Part shown: positions 61,825-64,000 of the stretch, piece after piece
Position numbering within the stretch: the stretch's first letter is position 1
How the letters are laid out: each line of letters opens with the position of its first letter
Source of the DNA: Candidatus Zixiibacteriota bacterium
Lineage (GTDB): Bacteria; Zixibacteria; MSB-5A5; GN15; FEB-12
Reading direction: 5' to 3'
Assembly: GCA_022571985.1 (NCBI GenBank)
Contig: JACZWU010000001.1
Coordinates: 405,501-469,500, forward strand
DNA length: 64,000 nt
The notes under the pieces: generated by a model
Databases searched by the model: none
What the model saw: only the letters and a program-made list of their open reading frames with translations
What the model was told of the DNA's origin: nothing
Position numbers and translations under genes: made by a program

Positions 61825-64000
61825 ATGAAAAGAAATTTTAATTACATGTGTAAGTCCCTTGCTATTGTTCTGTTGCTTGCAAATTCTACCCCAATACACG
61901 CTACTGAACATTTCCCTATTGAAGCTGTCTGGTCAGGTACCCCCCAATGGATGAGCGGAGTTGACAATGGCTATGAGACATTTGGCGGCAGCATTGCCAA
62001 GGGTGTTGATTTTTTTGGAAGCAGTGTTGTCACAAATGAATATGTGCCAATCAAAATAGAGTTTGAAACAGATACTACTCTGTGGAGCCTGGCACGAACT
62101 TTTCGTTGGGGCGCGTACAATGCTACCGGAATCGGCAGCTTCCCCGGCAGAGCCTGGGATATCAGTGACCCGGCTAATCCTCGCAGGTTGAATCTTTGCT
62201 ATGTAGAATACGATGACGGTCCGGATGGAGTTCCACCTCCTAACGAGAGGTGGGACCCTGATGATTCCCCATCTGGTAAATCGGAGTTTTTGTTTGTGAT
62301 GAATTCATCGTATGATACTTCCTCTACTGTTTATGAAACCATTAACATATTTAGCAGTAACCCCGATGTACTTTATGCCTGGTGGCCAAGGGTAGCCGAC
62401 AGTCACACCTTTTTGGAAAGTCTACCGGCCTCGCTGTTTATATATCCAAGAATCAATCTCGCTGCTGGCCAAGTGAAGAATACTGTCAAACTTGCGTGGT
62501 TTTCCCCCGGTTCAACACCTGACAAATACAGAGTTTTTCTCGGTGACTCTGCAGCAGATTCGTTAGTAGCAGTTTTGCCCGGGACAGATGCCGCATTTTT
62601 GCACTCAGAGATTACGATAGGAGAGAATTATTTTTACCAAGTAAAATCTTATGATTCGCTGGATAATCTTATATTTAGCAGCTTTGAGCATAGTGTCACT
62701 ATTTCGAATTTGGCGCCTGTCGATTCTATCTTCCCTGCTTCACAGGAACTTGCCGCCGAGCGCATTACCGACATCGTAGTAAGATTTGATTCCATTATGG
62801 ACCCGGTAACTATCAACAACTCAACATTCAGAATCTTCGGAAGATGGTCGGGGCCTGCTACAGGGCTATTTCAATTTGAAGATGGAAACAGGCAGGTGCG
62901 GTTCACGCCCGATGAACCGTTTTTTGCGGGTGAATGGGTCACTGTTTCGTTGTCAAAAGGAATTACGACCTCTGGCGCTACTCCAATGGCTACTGGTTAC
63001 AGCTGGAGTTTCTGGGCAAAGTCAGATTATTCATCGATACACCAGACGCTTGACACAATTTTAGAAATAAGAAACGGCGGTGAAGGACCTATCTTAACTT
63101 ATGGAGGATACGCTGGAGACATAAACAATGATGGCTTTAGTGATTTGTCTGTTATAAACGAATTTTCTGATGATGTCCGCTTGTTTCTAAATGACGGCAC
63201 CGGAGCATTTTTGCCATTTACAACTTATGAATTCGCGGGAAGCGGACTGGCCAGCCCGAACGAGGGCGCAGACTTTAATAATGATGGATTTATTGACCTG
63301 GCCATAGGGGCAACAGGAACAAGCAATCTCAGGATACTCATGGGTGACGCCGCCGGTGGTTATATCACTCCGGCCGTAGAGTATTCCGCGGGCCTTTCTA
63401 TCCGCGGCTTAACTGTAACAGATATCGACGGAGATGGTGATGACGATATTTGCGCAGCAACGTTTCAAGGAGATAATATTACTGTTTTCCTAAATGACGG
63501 CAGCGGGGATTTCCCCACTATATATACCGTCGAAACTGGCTCAAAATGGGAGATTGCTTGTGTTGCAGCTGATGCCAACAATGACGGACTACCAGACCTT
63601 TTTGTTGGGGCAAATGGCAGCCGCGAAATTGTACTGCTACTTGGCGATGGAACCGGCGGGTTAGAACTCTCTGCCAAAGTCGATGCAAAGGGAAACTCCT
63701 GGGTGATAGCTGTAGGAGATGTTAATGGCGATGGCAATATTGATGTTGTTTCAGCAAATACCACCGACGATAACGTAAGCATTGTACTGGGAGACGGGTT
63801 GGGCGGATTGTTACCGGCAGTAGTGTATGATACTCCCCCTTATGCAATCGCCGTTGATTTGGGCGATCTGGACGGTGACGGTGATCTGGATATGGTTGTC
63901 AGTTCCCTCGTTGGAAATATCTTCAGGGTTTTCGAAAACGATGGCAAGGGAAATTATAGTAGTTACGAAGACTATCCATCCGTTTCAGCTGCTTCCTGCT
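61825..64000 (+). CDS. Secreted FG-GAP-repeat protein, paralogue of its neighbour (cut at right edge)
   Basis: An exported protein of more than 725 residues, running off the window. ATG at 61825 with AGGAAG eight bases upstream; signal peptide to ~26. Residues ~28-270 are the same N-terminal module as the 59616 protein (GTPQWMSGVDNGYETFGGSI, WDISDPANPRRLNLC, LYAWWPRVADSHTF). Next is an Ig-like domain of the 'DSIMDPVTINNSTFRIFG' type (~290-395), then FG-GAP/VCBS propeller blades (DINNDGFSDLSV, DFNNDGFIDLAI, DIDGDGDDDICA, DVNGDGNIDVVS, DLDGDGDLDMVV). The C-terminal anchor is not in view. Tandem paralogues with different bodies. Confidence 0.93.
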   Translation, partial: MKRNFNYMCKSLAIVLLLANSTPIHATEHFPIEAVWSGTPQWMSGVDNGYETFGGSIAKGVDFFGSSVVTNEYVPIKIEFETDTTLWSLARTFRWGAYNATGIGSFPGRAWDISDPANPRRLNLCYVEYDDGPDGVPPPNERWDPDDSPSGKSEFLFVMNSSYDTSSTVYETINIFSSNPDVLYAWWPRVADSHTFLESLPASLFIYPRINLAAGQVKNTVKLAWFSPGSTPDKYRVFLGDSAADSLVAVLPGTDAAFLHSEITIGENYFYQVKSYDSLDNLIFSSFEHSVTISNLAPVDSIFPASQELAAERITDIVVRFDSIMDPVTINNSTFRIFGRWSGPATGLFQFEDGNRQVRFTPDEPFFAGEWVTVSLSKGITTSGATPMATGYSWSFWAKSDYSSIHQTLDTILEIRNGGEGPILTYGGYAGDINNDGFSDLSVINEFSDDVRLFLNDGTGAFLPFTTYEFAGSGLASPNEGADFNNDGFIDLAIGATGTSNLRILMGDAAGGYITPAVEYSAGLSIRGLTVTDIDGDGDDDICAATFQGDNITVFLNDGSGDFPTIYTVETGSKWEIACVAADANNDGLPDLFVGANGSREIVLLLGDGTGGLELSAKVDAKGNSWVIAVGDVNGDGNIDVVSANTTDDNVSIVLGDGLGGLLPAVVYDTPPYAIAVDLGDLDGDGDLDMVVSSLVGNIFRVFENDGKGNYSSYEDYPSVSAASC

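Overview
The window looks like chromosomal DNA of a Gram-negative bacterium of the FCB superphylum, most like candidate phylum Zixibacteria. The evidence is indirect: many large exported beta-propeller or SBBP-repeat proteins, C-terminal dockerin-like modules ending in RIFRGG, one type IX (T9SS-like) sorting domain, an outer-membrane secretin with pilMNO, lipoproteins, and moderate GC content. No rRNA is present, so the phylum call is inference. Three tRNAs (Gly-UCC, Pro-UGG, Arg-UCU) are seen, none with an encoded CCA end.

Layout. 1-4.2 kb: the end of one exported protein, a DUF7948/SBBP-repeat protein with a dockerin-like tail, and a REP-associated tyrosine transposase bracketed by two inverted REP hairpins. 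4.4-10 kb: tRNA-Gly, then a minus-strand operon xseA-xseB-ispA-dxs-nadK (exonuclease VII, isoprenoid precursors, NADP). 10.0-10.8 kb: a dense island of dispersed palindromic repeats. 10.8-17.5 kb: a degenerate CPBP-like membrane protein and a minus-strand operon (secreted protein)-uppS-cdsA-ubiA family-nlpC/P60-uvrC, joined by 4-base overlaps. 17.6-22.6 kb (plus): a CBS protein, a membrane-anchored propeller-like protein, a second DUF7948/SBBP protein with a T9SS-type tail, and a Tat-exported ankyrin protein. 22.8-26.5 kb (minus): rplM-rpsI-rpsB-tsf-pyrH-frr. 26.6-29.5 kb: aquaporin, SprT-like protease, and yjbQ-mtnA. 29.5-38 kb (minus): type IV pilus assembly operon pilM-pilN-pilO-(AMIN-PilP fusion)-pilQ, followed by an Ig-domain lipoprotein, with a GspH/FimT pseudopilin just upstream. 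38-44.8 kb: a subtilisin with PKD, cohesin-like and dockerin-like parts, ogt, a HAD phosphatase, a catalytically degenerate signal-peptidase homologue, and a CtpA-type protease. 44.8-49.8 kb: two exported proteins, rlmN carrying an in-frame repeat insertion, tRNA-Pro, a FapA/DUF342 protein and tRNA-Arg. 49.9-64 kb: exported FG-GAP, LVIVD and dockerin-type proteins, small membrane proteins, a DUF4382 lipoprotein, a MacB-type ABC exporter pair, a tail-fibre-like surface protein, a YciI protein, and two tandem paralogous secreted proteins, the second cut by the right edge.

How it fits together. Housekeeping operons (isoprenoids to undecaprenyl phosphate and lipids, translation, pilus assembly) lie mostly on the minus strand. 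Most large exported surface proteins lie on the plus strand between them. Short palindromic repeats fill the gaps and in one case (rlmN) have entered a coding sequence. The most notable points are the shared C-terminal dockerin-like module on otherwise unrelated exported proteins, the rearranged AMIN/PilP/PilQ pilus genes, and the REP-transposase unit. No CRISPR array, prophage, toxin-antitoxin or defence island was recognised.
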